Assembly (NCBI GenBank): GCA_036426205.1 | Contig: CM071570.1 | Location: 7,643,747-7,707,746 of the forward strand | Direction: 5' to 3' | Source of the DNA: Ascaphus truei | Lineage: Eukaryota; Chordata; Amphibia; Anura; Ascaphidae | Length of the DNA: 64,000 nucleotides | Shown: positions 10,725 to 23,039 of the stretch, one piece after another | Numbering within the stretch: the stretch's first letter is position 1 | Layout of the letters: each line of letters opens with the position of its first letter | The notes under the pieces: model-generated | Database searches by the model: none | What the model saw: the letters and a program-made list of their open reading frames with translations, nothing else | Told to the model about the DNA's origin: nothing | Translations under genes and position numbers: made by a program

Positions 10725-10883
10725 GATGCAGTTCTTTAAGTACCTTAATAACTCAAATAATTTTCAGCCTGGGAGGTTAGGAGCATATTCAGCTCTATTC
10801 TAACATCTTTTAGATCTATTAACGTGTCAGCCCTACCATTGCATTTATGTAAAGCAGAGAGATCTATCAACATTTCTTGTAGT

Positions 10884-12134
10884 TGTAGCCCTGTTTCCCC
10901 AGAACACAGGAAGCTACCAGTGCTGCTATATACCTGTCGGCTCCAGGAGCCTGAGCCTCTGCTACAGAGAGCCTGGGGTGTGTACTTACTCTGGTGCAGC
11001 GCATCCACCAGTGAGGGTTCCCAGCAGAGCGGAAGCAGCCCCTCACAGGACACAATAATAAACACACACACAGTATAAAAATAACGGAACCTTTACTGTA
11101 ATAATGAATGGCATATGCAAAAGGATGACTCTTGCTTATGGTAAAGAAATATTTGCACAACTAACCCATGCCTCGCAGGGCTTTAATCCCCAGAAGTGTT
11201 GCCCAACACCGTGTCCCACACCGTGTCCACAATAATGCTTAGTTCCTTGGTCACTAGACCCACAGTGTCCCCAAAGAACCCACCCTTATACGAGTGATCA
11301 GTGCCTGTGTTTGTACCGATTTGTTGGTGCACTTGTTGACTTCACCTGCCGGGCGCATCAGCACTTAGTCTGAAGAAGCTTCACAAAGGATCCGCCGATC
11401 AACTCTTCTCCACAACGTTGTCAGGGTGATCCCACCCGGGTAGTGTCTCTTTAGTCTCTTGGGTGATGCCTGGTCCCAGACCTCTGCTCAGGGAGTTCAG
11501 TGTCCGCTGTGTCCCTAACTATATTCAGGTACCAAAGGGATCCGTTCCCTATGCTAGGGCCTGTCCCTATAGGATCCACAAGCTATATACTAACTCAGGG
11601 CCTATCTTGGGTCTAGGGGGATTTTGCTGGCCTAGTGCAGAGGCTATTTGACTCTCTGCATGGACCCTCAGTCCCCTACCTCTGCCGGTCACACTCTGCC
11701 TGCATGCTCCCTGTGACACACTTCCTTATCCTGCCTGTCAGGACTTCCCCAGCTCCTATTGGCTCCCTTGTGTCTGGTGGGACACTTCTAAGGTTCATGG
11801 GACTTGTAGTCCCTTCCAAGAGCCTTCCTTGATTGGCTAGCCTTCGCGTGCTTTTCCACTGCACATGCGTGACATAAAATAACCGTCGCCGCTCATCTGC
11901 GCATGCGCGAGTGCCCACAAAATGGTGGCTCCCACGCCAACAACCAAAGCCCCCGGCTACGCGATCGCCATCCCGGCACACACCGGCATCCTCTCACCGC
12001 ACGCACCCTCCTACAGAGCTCCTGAGATGCGCACAAGTGCACCCACACGCCCCCGCAACTGGCTGCAACTCTTCCAACCGCGCGGAGGTGAGTACAAACA
12101 AGGGGGCACAACCTCAGAGGGGGACCTGGCTACA
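10884..12134 (-). mobile_element. Solo LTR with 4-bp target duplication TAGT
   Basis: Plus-strand termini are TGTAGCC and GGCTACA, flanked by TAGT at 10880-10883 and 12135-12138. On the minus strand the unit starts TGTAGCCAGG, like the LTRs at 16.6-21.7 kb and 32.9 kb. GC-rich promoter-like sequence is at its minus-strand 5' end. No internal coding sequence is left, consistent with LTR-LTR recombination. Confidence 0.75.
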
Positions 12135-12229
12135 TAGTTTCAGTATTTTCGCTTCTCTCTCGGGGACCCGGTAGCGAGGTGGGGAATCCACAGGAGAGAT
12201 TAAAGATTTTAAAAAGACCAGCATTGGTG

Positions 12230-13740
12230 GGGGGGTTAGCAGTACCCTGCTTGTAGTCCTATTAAAATGAGTCTCAATTATGTCAAATTACCCAATGGCA
12301 CATAGACCCAAGTCTTAAAAGATGGTGACATTGGAGAAGACTGTTTGTGCTCCGTTAGAATTGCACGATTTGATTTGGTCCCCTAAACGGATTCTTAAAT
12401 CCATGAAAGAGCAACTGTCCTCAATGACCAACGTGTTTGCAATTTGGGAGGCTGCTAAATTTAGGTGTGCACTGACTCCAAATAAATCATTAATGATTTC
12501 CATACTTGATAATCCAGATTTTGCTCCAGGTTTGAATAGCAAAGACTTTACGATTTGGAAACTTAAAGGGTTTATTAGAATCCAGGATCTGGACGGTAGG
12601 AAAAATATTAAAACATTTGAACAAATTATGTCAGAAAAAGACATCCCACATGCAGAATTCTTTAAATACCTCCAGATCCACGCATTTTATAATAAATTTA
12701 CATCCCGCCCCCCATTAACAAATTTTTAAAAGCTCTGTGTATTGGAAACAGATACAACTGTACTCACATCTCAAATGTACAAGGAGGTGACCTGTTCTGG
12801 AGACACATACTCTAGAAAACTGATCTATATGTCCCAGTGGGAAACAGATCTAGAGGAAGTCCTAGAGGAAGAGAAGTGGAACAAGATATTTTTAACGGCA
12901 GCTAAGAGTATGTCATTAAGTAATCTGTATGGCATTAAGGGAAAACACATATAAAGTATTAATGTGATGGTATCTCGCCCCGCTGAAATTATCTAAATTT
13001 GTCCCGGGTTACTCCTCATTGTGTCCAAAGCAATGTGAAGAAGAAGCGGATCTTTTACATATGCCGTGGTCCTGCCCTCGTGTGGCGCCCCTATGGGAGC
13101 AAATTAGAGATTGGATACAGAGGATTTTGGGCCTCACAATTCCACTAGACCTTTGACTCTTCCTTCTGAACATGCCGGCGCTGGGTTTATCCAGAATAGA
13201 GTGTAACGGTAGTTGCTCATTTTGCAACAGCAACGAGGTGCGAGATTGCAGCATTGTGGAAAAAGAAAGAAATTCCATCCATTTCTACAATCAGAAATAG
13301 AATTTGGTTTGTCTGCAAGATGGAAATATGACGAGTTTGGTTAATGGCACTGGCACTAAATTTGTCTGGTTACTGTGGCTGGTTCAGAGACATCCCAGGG
13401 GTGAATAATACCACAATCTTGCTATGATAGTATCAGAATGCGTTCTCCACTGACAGAATATGAAAGGAGCAGGATCAGTCTTGGTTGAGGCCGACCTCAT
13501 GGCAGAGGATGGGGACATAGCCTCGTGAACAGGAGTTGGAGAGACACAAATCCCACCCCCCTGCCCCCCCAAAAAGAGAAGGACGAATGACACCCCCTTA
13601 CCTCTCCCCCCTCAGATGTATGTCCCCATTTTATTATTTGATGTATTTTTGTATGTGGTATGCTTTTCAGAAAAATGAAATGTATTGTCATTGTATACTG
13701 TATTAAATTCTAATAAAAATTCAGTTACAAAAAAAAAAAG
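12230..13740 (+). mobile_element. 5'-truncated L1-like LINE, C-terminal ORF2 and A-rich tail
   Basis: The open stretch 12322-12729 has FTIWKLKGFIRIQDL, then a segment ending in FFKYLQIHAFYNKF. In the same frame, after one stop, come YSRKLIYMSQWETDL and EEKWNKIF (12742-12954). Across a frameshift follow a WYLAPLKLSKF segment and a zinc-knuckle-like segment (about 13010-13110). This order is that of the L1 ORF2 C-terminus. The copy ends in AATAAA and an A run at about 13729-13739, as expected for target-primed insertion. RT and endonuclease are absent. Confidence 0.75.
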
Positions 13741-14569
13741 AGGCATCTAAGACGGGATGTAATAACTATATACAAATATATTCGGGGGCAAAACAAAAAG
13801 CTTTCAAAAAAATTATTCATCCCAAGGGAAATACAAACGACAAAGGGTCATACCTTAAGGTTGGAGGATAGGAGATTTTAGCACCAACAAAGGAAAGGGT
13901 TCTTTACAGTAAGGGCAGTAAAATGTGGACATATTTTTATAAAGGAAAGGTACAGTATACAGGGATATGCCAAATAAGTAAACATGGGAAGGATATTGAT
14001 GCAGGGAGTAATCTGATTGCCAATATTTGGAGTCAGGAAGGAATTTATTTTTCCCCTTATGAGATATCATTAGATGATATTTCATTGTGGTTTTTTATTT
14101 GACTTCCTCTGGCTCAAATTACTGTAAGTATAAAAATAGGATAAGTTATCTGTCGTCTAAATTTAGCATAGGTTGAACTATGTCTTTTTACAACCTCATC
14201 TACAGTGTAACATTGTAACTATGTAATTAAAAACAATGAGAAATTACCCCAAAGAGCTGCAAAATAGAAGATTCATTAACGTAATACAATGTATCCATAT
14301 TATGTGTCACCAGTTAATGTCTGAAGGGTAGTATGTTTGGTACAATATGTACATCATTATCAATGTTTGTAAATAAAACTCTCGTTTGTACTATACAAGT
14401 TCCTGGCACTCATCTTTATTCTATCAGCATACTGTATCTATGTCCAGCCTGCATGGATACAGCTCCATGACAAGGTATGAGAGACTGAGTAAAGCCATGC
14501 ACAGTACATAGTAAACTGATGTAAATGCCTCAAGGGCCAAGCAGTGGTCAAGGACATTTGTTTGGAGCC
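13741..14569. other. No gene recognised
   Basis: AT-rich sequence with no recognised coding or repeat signature. Confidence 0.4.
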
Positions 14570-14967
14570 ATTTCACCATGACCAAATGACCGCCGCCGCT
14601 TGGTCATGACTCAACCCGCTTCTGGGACATTCTGTCGCTGGCCATTTGCTGCTAAGGTAAGTGAATAACCTTACCCTAAAACTTCCTAATGTTAACTCCT
14701 AATATTAACATGACCACACTACCCTCAAAAACATAACCCCTTACCCTGAAACTTTTTACACTAACCCTCTACCCTAACCGCTATAACCCTTAAAAATAAA
14801 ACACCCTATCCTAACCGCTGAAACACCTATAGTTAGCCCCATACCCTAAAACTTACCTTCTTGTCGATGCGGCTGGTGATGGAGTGGCAGTGGTGGAGGG
14901 TCCTGTGGCTTAATCCCAGTGGGGAGTTTGTTGTATGCGGGACATCATGACCAAATGATGCATTCCC
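14570..14967. repeat. Short DNA-transposon-like repeat with CCCTAA-rich centre
   Basis: Related strings, CCATGACCAAATGACCGCC near 14577 and CATGACCAAATGATGC near 14947, bracket a centre of degenerate ACCCTAACC units. The flanking strings recur in direct orientation rather than as clean inverted termini. The centre is not a telomeric array: units are irregular and interrupted. Confidence 0.35.
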
Positions 14968-14969
14968 CT

Positions 14970-16604
14970 GGGCAGGGAGTATTACATTCAGAATTGTGTT
15001 ACCTGTTCCGGATCTTCAAGGTGGATGGCATCAGATTGACTTTGATGACATCGCAGTAAGAGAGCTTCCTGATACCCCTGGATTCGGAGGGCCAACGCAT
15101 CTAAAGCTAATAAAAATACTTTATATATAAATGTCTTTTTTTCAGGTTTTTTTATTGTATTTTTTTCTATTATTGTTTTTTTTTGCCCATTGACTGTTAA
15201 TTTATTAATCTTTGCCCGTTTAGGGTACAGATCAATAAAGTGATAGCCAATGTATTTTTTTGGCAAATGCATTTTTTCTATTGATTGTTTTATTTAAGTT
15301 TTCATTGGCTTTCATTGTTTGTAATTTGGAAGGCTTGTTTTTATTTAATTTTCAAATGGCTTAGCGTTTTTATTTAATTATGTATTTTGTTGGCAACTGG
15401 TTTTAATTGATGTGTTGGCTAGTGGTTTAATTAATTTATTGATTTGTTGGCTAATGGTTACAATTAATTAATTGATTTGTTTGTTAGTGCTTTCATTTAA
15501 TTGGTTTGCTAGTGCTTGTATTTATTTTATTTGTTGGCTAGTGCTTTTATTTATTGAATGGTGGTGTTCAGCTGCTTGTGTAAATGTTTTATTAATGTGT
15601 ATTTTGGACATTCATGCATTTTCATTAGGGTGACCATTGAGTGCTATAGTGGCTTATATGCCCATATTATATATGGGTATGATATACCACTATGCCAATC
15701 AATGTGTACAGGGTGGTATAGTGGGCCTGGGGTGGGTGTTTAGGCCTCCAGGGTGGATAGCAGTGAAGGGTGGGTTAACCCCTTAATTACTATAGTGGTT
15801 ATTAACCGCTAAGGTTATTAAGGGGCTATGGGCCATTAGATTGTATTATTTATTGTATTCTTTCTGGCATCGGAGAAAATGGCCCTCCAGTGTGCCGATG
15901 AGGATGCACCTTCATGATGGCAGGGGTAAGTAGAAAGGTTTATTTAATTTATTTATGCTGGCTGGCTAATGTCTGATTTAATAATGGGCAAATGAGCTAT
16001 TATCCATATCTGGATAATAGATATTTTGCCCATTATAGTACTGTATGTGTTGGGGGTGGTAGGGGTAGATGTATTCATTGCAATGTATGCCACAAAAAAA
16101 CTGGTTGAGCAGGCCAGTGAGGACACACAGGGACCACCTGAGGACCCCAGACACACGGGACCACTCAAGGAACCCCAGACACTCGTGGGAACCACCTGAC
16201 GGCCCCAAGACACCGCTTGGACCTCCTAGAGCTCTATGGACACCAACGGGTCCACCTGGAGGCCTAATAACACCCGCAGGATCCAACCGAGGACCCCCGA
16301 CACCCACGGGGACCATCCAAGGGCACCAACAGGGGGACCAACTGGACGCTCACGGACAGCTGCAGGGACCACCCTGGCCTCTGGTATCAATCCTGTGTTT
16401 AGACAAATAAATTATGGTTTTATGTGGGGGCTCAGGAGGTGGGTTGTGTATTGGTGGTTAGTACATATTGTAATATTTATTGGGGACAGAAGGGATGAAT
16501 GAAAGGCCAAGTAACCGCTTCACTCACCAACTCTGCCCCCAAAAAAGCTGCTTTTGTTCCTTAACCCCTTTATTTCCTTAGCGGTTAGCCGCTAAGGTAA
16601 GGAA
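14970..16604 (+). repeat. Dispersed repeat with two internal minisatellites (copy 1)
   Basis: It contains a run of TTTGTTGGCTAGTGC-like units (15290-15560), the string TCCATATCTGGATAATAG, a GGGGTGGTAGGGG segment, and a 16120-16340 tract of roughly 30-base units rich in GGACCACC/CCCAGACAC. The same modules occur in the opposite orientation at 39640-40930. It ends near the small palindrome CCTTAGCGGTTAGCCGCTAA just before the LTR element. No coding function; proline/glycine-rich frames arise from the minisatellite. Confidence 0.6.
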
Positions 16605-16605
16605 A

Positions 16606-17427
16606 TGTAATGTTTTTTCTGGACCCTCCTGACCCACCCAATCTCAGATTGGCCCCTGTGGTCTAACCGGTCCCCATTACATGGATGTGTCTGGTGGTGC
16701 ACCTGTTGGCTACAGGACTCCTGAGTCTCCTGCATGATGTTGGTATGGGGAATGTCAGCCAGATAGGCAGCTGAGGTAGTGTGCCTGAGTCCTACCTACT
16801 GTTGGTGCAGCGCCTCCCCCTCATCAGGATCTCTGCGTCCGCAGGGAGATGGTTCTGATGAGGACCTCCTCGGTGGTGCCTTCCTCTGCTGAGTAATTCC
16901 AGACTCACACATGAGGGTTTTGATGAATAAGGGCATCTTTATTGATGGTTCAGGCAGACTGCCCTTCGCAGCAGACAGTTCAGCTGCTCATTCTTCTACA
17001 GCACTGTCCTTCAGAAGAATCTGCCCTCCCAATGGAGTTGGATCACCTGTCCCCTCAGGGAGATCACCACCTGTGCCAGGTCCCTGGACACAGTGTAGGC
17101 ACTCTCTCTGGGCCTGCCAACCTTACTTCTGCAGACCTTAATAAGCTTACTGCTTACTACAGAACCACACTCTTGAACTTGAACTGAAATCCTAGTTGAC
17201 TCACTAACTTTGGGCAGTGCTGTGTCTTATATAACAAAGAGAATAGCTCCACCTCCTGTGTCACAAACAATGGACACAAGGTATGTTACCACTCCCCTGA
17301 TGTACATATGACACCTCACCAGGGTGTGAGGGCAAACCTCCATGATTGATGCTGGCATTCCTGTATATTTACCAGGCTTACTGCCAGCATGAGAGAGAAC
17401 TGTATACCATTTTTAAACATGGCTACA
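16606..17427 (-). repeat. LTR (3' LTR of the minus-strand element)
   Basis: It starts TGTAATG and ends GGCTACA on the plus strand. It differs from the other LTR by scattered substitutions and a small indel near 17280-17310. Confidence 0.8.
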
Positions 17428-17617
17428 TTCTCCCACTGGTGAATCCCAACTTCCCATCTGGGACCTAAATTTGTCAGATCTTCTTCCAGGCAGCACTGCA
17501 AAACATAACAATACATGATACAAATTTCACATATACAGTTCTTTCATGATAACCACATTTACAGTGCCTGCTGACCAGCAGACTGCACTGCTCCTAAGGA
17601 GAACCCCCAGGATCTTC

Positions 17618-18250
17618 CTAATAATAGTGCCTGGGATCTGGCTTCTTTACTTCTCTGCCAGCGATGTCCTTGACCGTCACACTATATTCCCTGGGTAGCC
17701 CACTTTCTGGCCTATATTCTACCCTGTGCATGTTAACATTGCGCCCAATACTCCATACCCTCATTAATTGAGTTATCCTCTCCTCCGTTTTGTACCCAGC
17801 GTACCCACCCACCTTTGGTCATTATATATTCCTCAATGGTTTTCCTCAACCAGGCGTTCCTCCCATCCTCAATCTCCTGCATTAAGGGTTCAGGGACATA
17901 AGGGTACTCCAACCCGTGGGATTTTTTATATTTGGTTACTATGGCCCTTTCGGCCCTGCTAGATCTGATCAATCTGGCGTTACCTGCCCTGCCTGGCAGC
18001 ACCCATGAAAACGGTTCATCGGTCTCCACGGGGTCCCTGAATCTGGCTGTCCCCTTGGGATCCACTACTCCTGTGTGTATGTCGTGCCACCTAAGCCTAA
18101 GTTCTTCCAGCCGTTCCTCTTCTGTAAACTCCCCTACTCCCCACCAGTAGTCTACGACCCCCTCTCTCCTTAAAATAAATAGAGTGCGGTCCAGCCAGGC
18201 CTCGTACCCCTCAAATAATGGTGCCCACCACCGGGTCTCTCTCTCTCTCG
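17618..18250 (-). pseudogene. Unrecognised protein at the 3' end of the LTR element
   Basis: Joining frames on the minus strand gives a plausible polypeptide of about 210 residues. Its segments are WWAPLFEGYEAWLDRTLFIL, then REGVVDYWWGVGEFTEEERL, then RLRWHDIHTG...ETDEPFSWVLPG, EYPYVPEPLMQEIEDGRNAW and EEYIMTKGGW, ending with PREYSVTVKDIAG...PDPRHYY at 17618. Its tryptophan- and charge-rich composition looks like real, once-selected coding sequence. Two frameshifts (near 18175 and 17800) interrupt it. I do not recognise the family; a gag-like or accessory role is only a guess. Confidence 0.45.
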
Positions 18251-19071
18251 TTCCGGTACTGCCACTGTACCCTCACTGTCCTCTTGCTCTCCCCCGGAGG
18301 ATATCCCCGAGGTACCCGTAGACCTGGTATTGGACCCTAACCTTTTGGGCCTACTGGTGACACTTGCGGTACTAGTACACTCACTGGAACAAGACACTTG
18401 TCGCATGTACCTTCCCCCTCCCGACCCATCATCCGACGTAAAGCACTCGCCCCAGTCCAAGTTCTCCCCAGTCCGTTCATCCGAATTAGATCGGGACTCC
18501 CCAGACAACCCTTGGCTGGATTGGGACCCATAGGAAAAAGTGGCAGGGGCAAGTGCTTTAACTATGGCCGGGGGTTGGGCATAGGGATATACTGCCAGCA
18601 TCCGCGGGGCTACGACCCGCAACTTCTCGCTACCTTGCCCGGTGCCATCGGACTGGCCTTCCGGTTCTCCCGTCTCACTGCTCCCAGGATTCCGCAGGGC
18701 CTACCAGCACTTCCCGGATACAGGCGATCTGGTACAGCTGGTTGGTCGCAAGTTCGCGGCCATCTTCCACCCGGCTCCGCTGTGTCCACCGGATGTGATG
18801 TCATCAATCTCGCGGGACTCACCACCACCATCTTGGGTTGGGCTCCCCACCGGAACCTCTTCCTCCAGAATGACGTCCGCCACCAGAAGTGATGTCCTGC
18901 TCTCCACTCCGCTTCGGCCTGGACTAGGCCTTTCTCCGCCGTCGCCACCACCGGCGCCTGTGGAGGGTAAGGGTGTGTCTCACCGCTCCGTCGGCTCGGG
19001 ATGGGATCTCCTCCAACTGCTCCGCCAGTCACCATGGTCGTGGGACTCCGCCTCTCCGGTTGTCTCTGCAC
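18170..19071 (-). pseudogene. Ser/Gly/Pro-rich coding remnants of the LTR element
   Basis: Two overlapping minus-strand open stretches (18610-19071 and 18170-18622) encode low-complexity serine-, glycine-, arginine- and proline-rich sequence. The downstream one leads toward the 17618-18250 protein through an RERERE run. No domain is recognised. They may be disordered linker regions of one broken gag-like protein. Confidence 0.3.
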
Positions 19072-19429
19072 TGGTGACTTGAGACTCCGCTCTGCCGCGA
19101 CACAGGTAAGTGCCGGTTCTCTTTCAGCACCGCTGTAGTGGTCCGCCGGGGCGCATCACCACCGTCGTCGCTTGTTCCTCATCCGAGGAGCCAAACTTCG
19201 ACTCGGGGAGTGGCACGCCCGTCGGGGACCGCTGGTGAGGTTCTCGGCTCTCACCTTGCGTACAGGTCCCTTTCTCCTCAGGCTCCATTTTAATCATTAG
19301 GAGCGATCCCCAGGTACCGGGATCAACTGGTTCTTTCCAGGCCACACGCGGGGCTTCAGCCATCAGCATGGCTGTGTCCGCTCCCGCCTCCACGGTCTGT
19401 CCAGGTATGAATGACTGCACGACCCATAA

Positions 19430-20365
19430 TTAGTGGATGCCACACTGGGGACACCTGGCCGCTGTGCTAACCGCAGCACCCAGCAGTCGCCACTGCATAC
19501 ACAGATACTTAATTGTCTCTTTACCACCCGCCATGAGCACCAGGAAGCCTCCCGGTGCAGAGTAGGGGTGCGCAGAAATATCCATTTCCTTCTCGGCTTG
19601 ACTGGCCATGTTAATTACAGGAGACACTTTTTGTATCGGTCTGCTCTGTTCACTGGCTCCTCGTAACTGAAGTGCAGGGGTTGGTTTGATAACTCCTCCT
19701 TCCGCCAACTCCACCCACATTTGGCACAACTGGAAACCACTCCCCCTGGTTGATATTAAGGGAGGGTCCCACAAGTTCACATGGTGACCCAGCACTGGGG
19801 CTGAGCCTGTCACTGTCCATGAGGGCGCAGCCACAGCTTTCATGCCATACCTCCCAGCAGGGTGGGGTTCTCTTTTTGGCGCCAATCCCAGCCAACTGTC
19901 TGCCACTTTTGCATTTGCAGAATTGTCTGCAATCGGCCCACGTGGTCTCCCAGGGAAGCGGGAGCCGCCATCTTGGTTTGGCCGGCCACTCACAATAGTA
20001 ACGGAGGTAGATTTTTGTATAGCACTCGCCGTCTGGCAAGCAGATTCTCCATTTCCACCACACACTACCACAATGTCCTCAACACTGTCCTCCAGGGTAT
20101 CACCCCGTTGTCCTAGGCAGGACAAAAATGGCGCGGCCACAGCCTTGGCGCCCCTCCACAGCATGCTCGCCAAAGTCACTTCGGTAGCTTGCTCTTCAGT
20201 GGGACGCACACCACGTGCGCTCCCTCCATCTGCCTCCGTCCGCCATCTTGGACTCTGCGCACCGCCCGGATCCTCCATTCTTGCGGTCGCCACCTTTTCT
20301 CTGTGTTTGTTTCTGTTATCACACATGGAGCTCCTCTCTGCGGGGCAGCTGCCATACCGATGCAA
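19430..20365 (-). CDS. 311-codon hypothetical ORF of the LTR element
   Basis: The longest uninterrupted minus-strand reading frame in the element, in its 5' half. It begins MHRYGSCPAERS and ends CPQCGIH. The composition is rich in Gly, Ala, Pro and Ser with no helix-rich capsid pattern, and no known domain is recognised. High GC content makes long open frames likely by chance, so coding status is uncertain. If real, its position after the 5' LTR would suit a gag-type protein. Confidence 0.3.
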   Translation of the reverse strand: MHRYGSCPAERSSMCDNRNKHREKVATARMEDPGGAQSPRWRTEADGGSARGVRPTEEQATEVTLASMLWRGAKAVAAPFLSCLGQRGDTLEDSVEDIVVVCGGNGESACQTASAIQKSTSVTIVSGRPNQDGGSRFPGRPRGPIADNSANAKVADSWLGLAPKREPHPAGRYGMKAVAAPSWTVTGSAPVLGHHVNLWDPPLISTRGSGFQLCQMWVELAEGGVIKPTPALQLRGASEQSRPIQKVSPVINMASQAEKEMDISAHPYSAPGGFLVLMAGGKETIKYLCMQWRLLGAAVSTAARCPQCGIH

Positions 20366-20862
20366 TAAAGAATGCCCGAATGAACCCCTGTGTACCTGAT
20401 GTAAGTCTGACTCGTGTTGCAGTACCTCAGGCTAGGCTCACTCTCTCTGTGTATGCTGTGTCTCTCCTCTCTCCAGTCTGTGCTGACTGTGGTAAGTGGT
20501 CTGGAATGGGCTAGAGTACTCTGGCTTCTCCATGCAGTACTGGGGCGTCTACCTACTGTTGGTCAGCCTAGCGCAGACCCTCTCCAGGATTCCTGACCAC
20601 GTTAACAGGCTATCCCTTTAGGCATCCTACCAACTAGCTGCCTCAAGGTGACTAGAACAGCTATAGCCCTGTCTCCAGACCCACTAACTCCTTCCAGGAT
20701 CCTAGGTCATCCCTGCGAGCTGACAAATCCATCAGGCCCCTGACTACCCCTAGGTTCCGTCCCAAACACAGCACTGACTGGCAGCATACACACTCCCTGT
20801 TTCCTAATGTGCCTAGCAAAAGCCTGTCCTGTTGATACCGATCTCAGCAGCTCGCCTCCAAA

Positions 20863-21665
20863 TGTAACGGTTTTTCTGGACCCTCCTGACCCACCCAATC
20901 TCAGATTGGCCCCTGTGGTCTAACCGGTCCCCATTACATGGATGTGTCTGGTGGTGCACCTGTTGGCTACAGGACTCCTGAGTCTCCCGCATGATGTTGG
21001 TATGGGGAATGTCAGTCAGACAGGCAGCTGAGGTAGTGTGCCTGAGTCCGAACCTACTGTTGGTGCAGCGCCTCCACCTCATCAGGATCTCTGCGTCCGC
21101 AGGGAGATGGTTGTGATGAGGACCTCCTCGGTGGTGCCTTCCTCTGCTGAGTAATTCCAGACTCACACATGAGGGTTTTGATGAATAAGGGCATCTTTAT
21201 TGATGGTTCAGGCAGACTGCCCCTCGCAGCAGACAGCTCAGCTGCTCATTCTTCTACAGCACTGTCCTTCAGAAGAATCTGCCCTCCCAATGGAGTTGGA
21301 TCACCTCTCCCCTCAGGGCGATCACCACCTGTGTCAGGTCCTTGGACACAGTGTAGGCACTCTCTCTGGGCCTCCCAGCCTTACTGCTGCAGACCTTAAT
21401 AATCTTACTGCTTACTACAGAACCACACTCTTGAACTTGAACTGAACACCTAGTTGACTCACTAACTTTGAGCAGTGATGTATCTTATATAACAAAGAGA
21501 ATAGCTCCACCTACTGTGTCACTAACAATGGACACATACACCAATATGACACCTCACCAGGGTGTGAGGGCAAACCTCCATGATTGATGCTGGCATTCCT
21601 GTATATTTACCAGGCTTACTGCCAGCATAAAAGAAAACTGTATACCATTTTTAAACATGGCTACA
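20863..21665 (-). repeat. LTR (5' LTR of the minus-strand element)
   Basis: The plus strand starts TGTAACGG and ends GGCTACA. It carries the same minus-strand TATA box and AATAAA signal as its partner. Confidence 0.8.
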
Positions 21666-22100
21666 GAAGTTTCCTGTAAATGCATTTTTATTGAATGGGA
21701 TTCATGCCGGGGGTCTCCGGGTTGATATTAATGGGTATCAGCTCTGGAGACCCCCGGCATCAATATGATGCAGGAAAAATTCATTTTATTTCCTAAGCCC
21801 CGTCTCACCGCTTACCGACAGCTTCTCACCACCTTCCTGCCAACTTTTCAACGCGAAACGATTTTGAGAGGAAATCTCAATTCTCAAAGCTAATCGGTGC
21901 TACTAGAATTGCACATGTTTGAAAACCTGGCGATAAGTGGCTCATCACCGCGCATTTGGCAATTTTTTTCCTCTGCTATAAAAATTGCAAAATAAGTCTC
22001 TTGTCAACTTATCGGTGCTTACTGAATTGCTGTAGACTTTTTTGGCGATAAGGCGGCGATAAGTGGCTTATCGCTGCTTAGTGCGTAGGCCCCTGTTTGT
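21666..22100. repeat. Stem-loop and GATAAG-rich short repeat
   Basis: GCCGGGGGTCTCC at 21708 pairs with GGAGACCCCCGGC at 21746. A following segment repeats CGATAAGTGGCT and TATCGGTGCT motifs and resembles sequence at 39410-39600 (GTGATAACAGTG, TTTATCGGC). Probably a short non-autonomous DNA element. Confidence 0.4.
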
Positions 22101-22954
22101 GTTATCCTTTTTTTGTATTTACTTATTGGATGGCTCCAGGCAGGTGTTAGCTTTTCTATACTGTGCATGCCTTTATTTACTTGTGGCTGCATTTCCTCAC
22201 AGCAACTTCTTGTCCTCTATGCCTCTGAGCACCATACCCTTTCAGGACTATGTATTTTAAATATATTTAAGAATTTAATAAATATTGTAAGAACTCCAAA
22301 AAACTCATTTGGTTTCATAGCTATACATTTCGTTACCAGGGGGATGAGGTTAAATAACACATCATTTTTTATGTATCCAAATTAATGCACCCCATTAACA
22401 TTTCACCTTATAAATGTGTTAAATGAGTAGAAATTTAACACAGGCACTGTTGGAAAATTACTATCAATTACCTGATTACAGAACATCGAGGGATTTTCAT
22501 AACAGGTTAATAGAACAATGTTTACACCAATCAAAATTATACTCAACATCAAACAGACCTGTTGTAATTTCGGATACAGAATCACACTAGAGCTACACTT
22601 ACTGTAATATACTGAAATACTTAGAGAAAGCAATTGTGCATTTTCTTGAAACTACCTTTAGTGATCTTGCAATTTGTCAAATATAGATCATCCGTCAAAA
22701 TGTCATATTTTATGTAAACAATCATCACAGCAGTAAACAAAGAGGGCCCAATGAACATCCAACATGACACATTTACAGTAGTTCATTTAAATCCTTTTCC
22801 TGGTAGCGCTCCACTTGGCACAATTAGATATATAAATATATAACACCGTGGGTCTGGGTTTTGAGCTTGCTAAAATTATGCATGTCTAAAAATATAACAA
22901 ATCATTAAAAAAAATTATCTACAATAACAGAAATTAAGGCATGAACTCAAACAT
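22101..22954. other. No gene recognised
   Basis: AT-rich sequence. Nothing supported was found. Confidence 0.4.
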
Positions 22955-23005
22955 CATATATATATATATATAATATATATATAATATATTATATATATAT
23001 CGATA

Positions 23006-23038
<33 letters not shown>

Positions 23039-23039
23039 A
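22955..23039. repeat. AT microsatellite with poly(T) tail
   Basis: An interrupted (TA)n tract followed by about 17 T. Confidence 0.9.

Larger units (their letters stand above)
16606..21665 (-). mobile_element. LTR retrotransposon on the minus strand, no pol visible
   Basis: Near-identical direct repeats at 16606-17427 and 20863-21665 bound a 3.4-kb interior. Minus-strand landmarks agree: LTR start TGTAGCCATG, a TTATATAAG TATA box and an AATAAAGATG polyadenylation signal inside each LTR, a purine-rich tract (AGTGGGAGAA) just before the 3' LTR, and TTTGGAGGCGAGC after the 5' LTR as a possible primer-binding site. Flanks GAAA and GAAG may be a mutated 4-bp duplication. The interior is GC-rich, with several minus-strand coding stretches but no RT, integrase or protease motif. 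It is a candidate non-autonomous element. Confidence 0.8.

Noticed and set aside
14690..14860. Interstitial telomere repeat
   Set aside because: CCCTAA-like units are irregular and interrupted by A-rich spacers inside a dispersed repeat.
18610..20399. Plus-strand open frames within the LTR element
   Set aside because: The element's TATA box, polyadenylation signal and polypurine tract all lie on the minus strand; plus-strand frames are GC-driven shadows.
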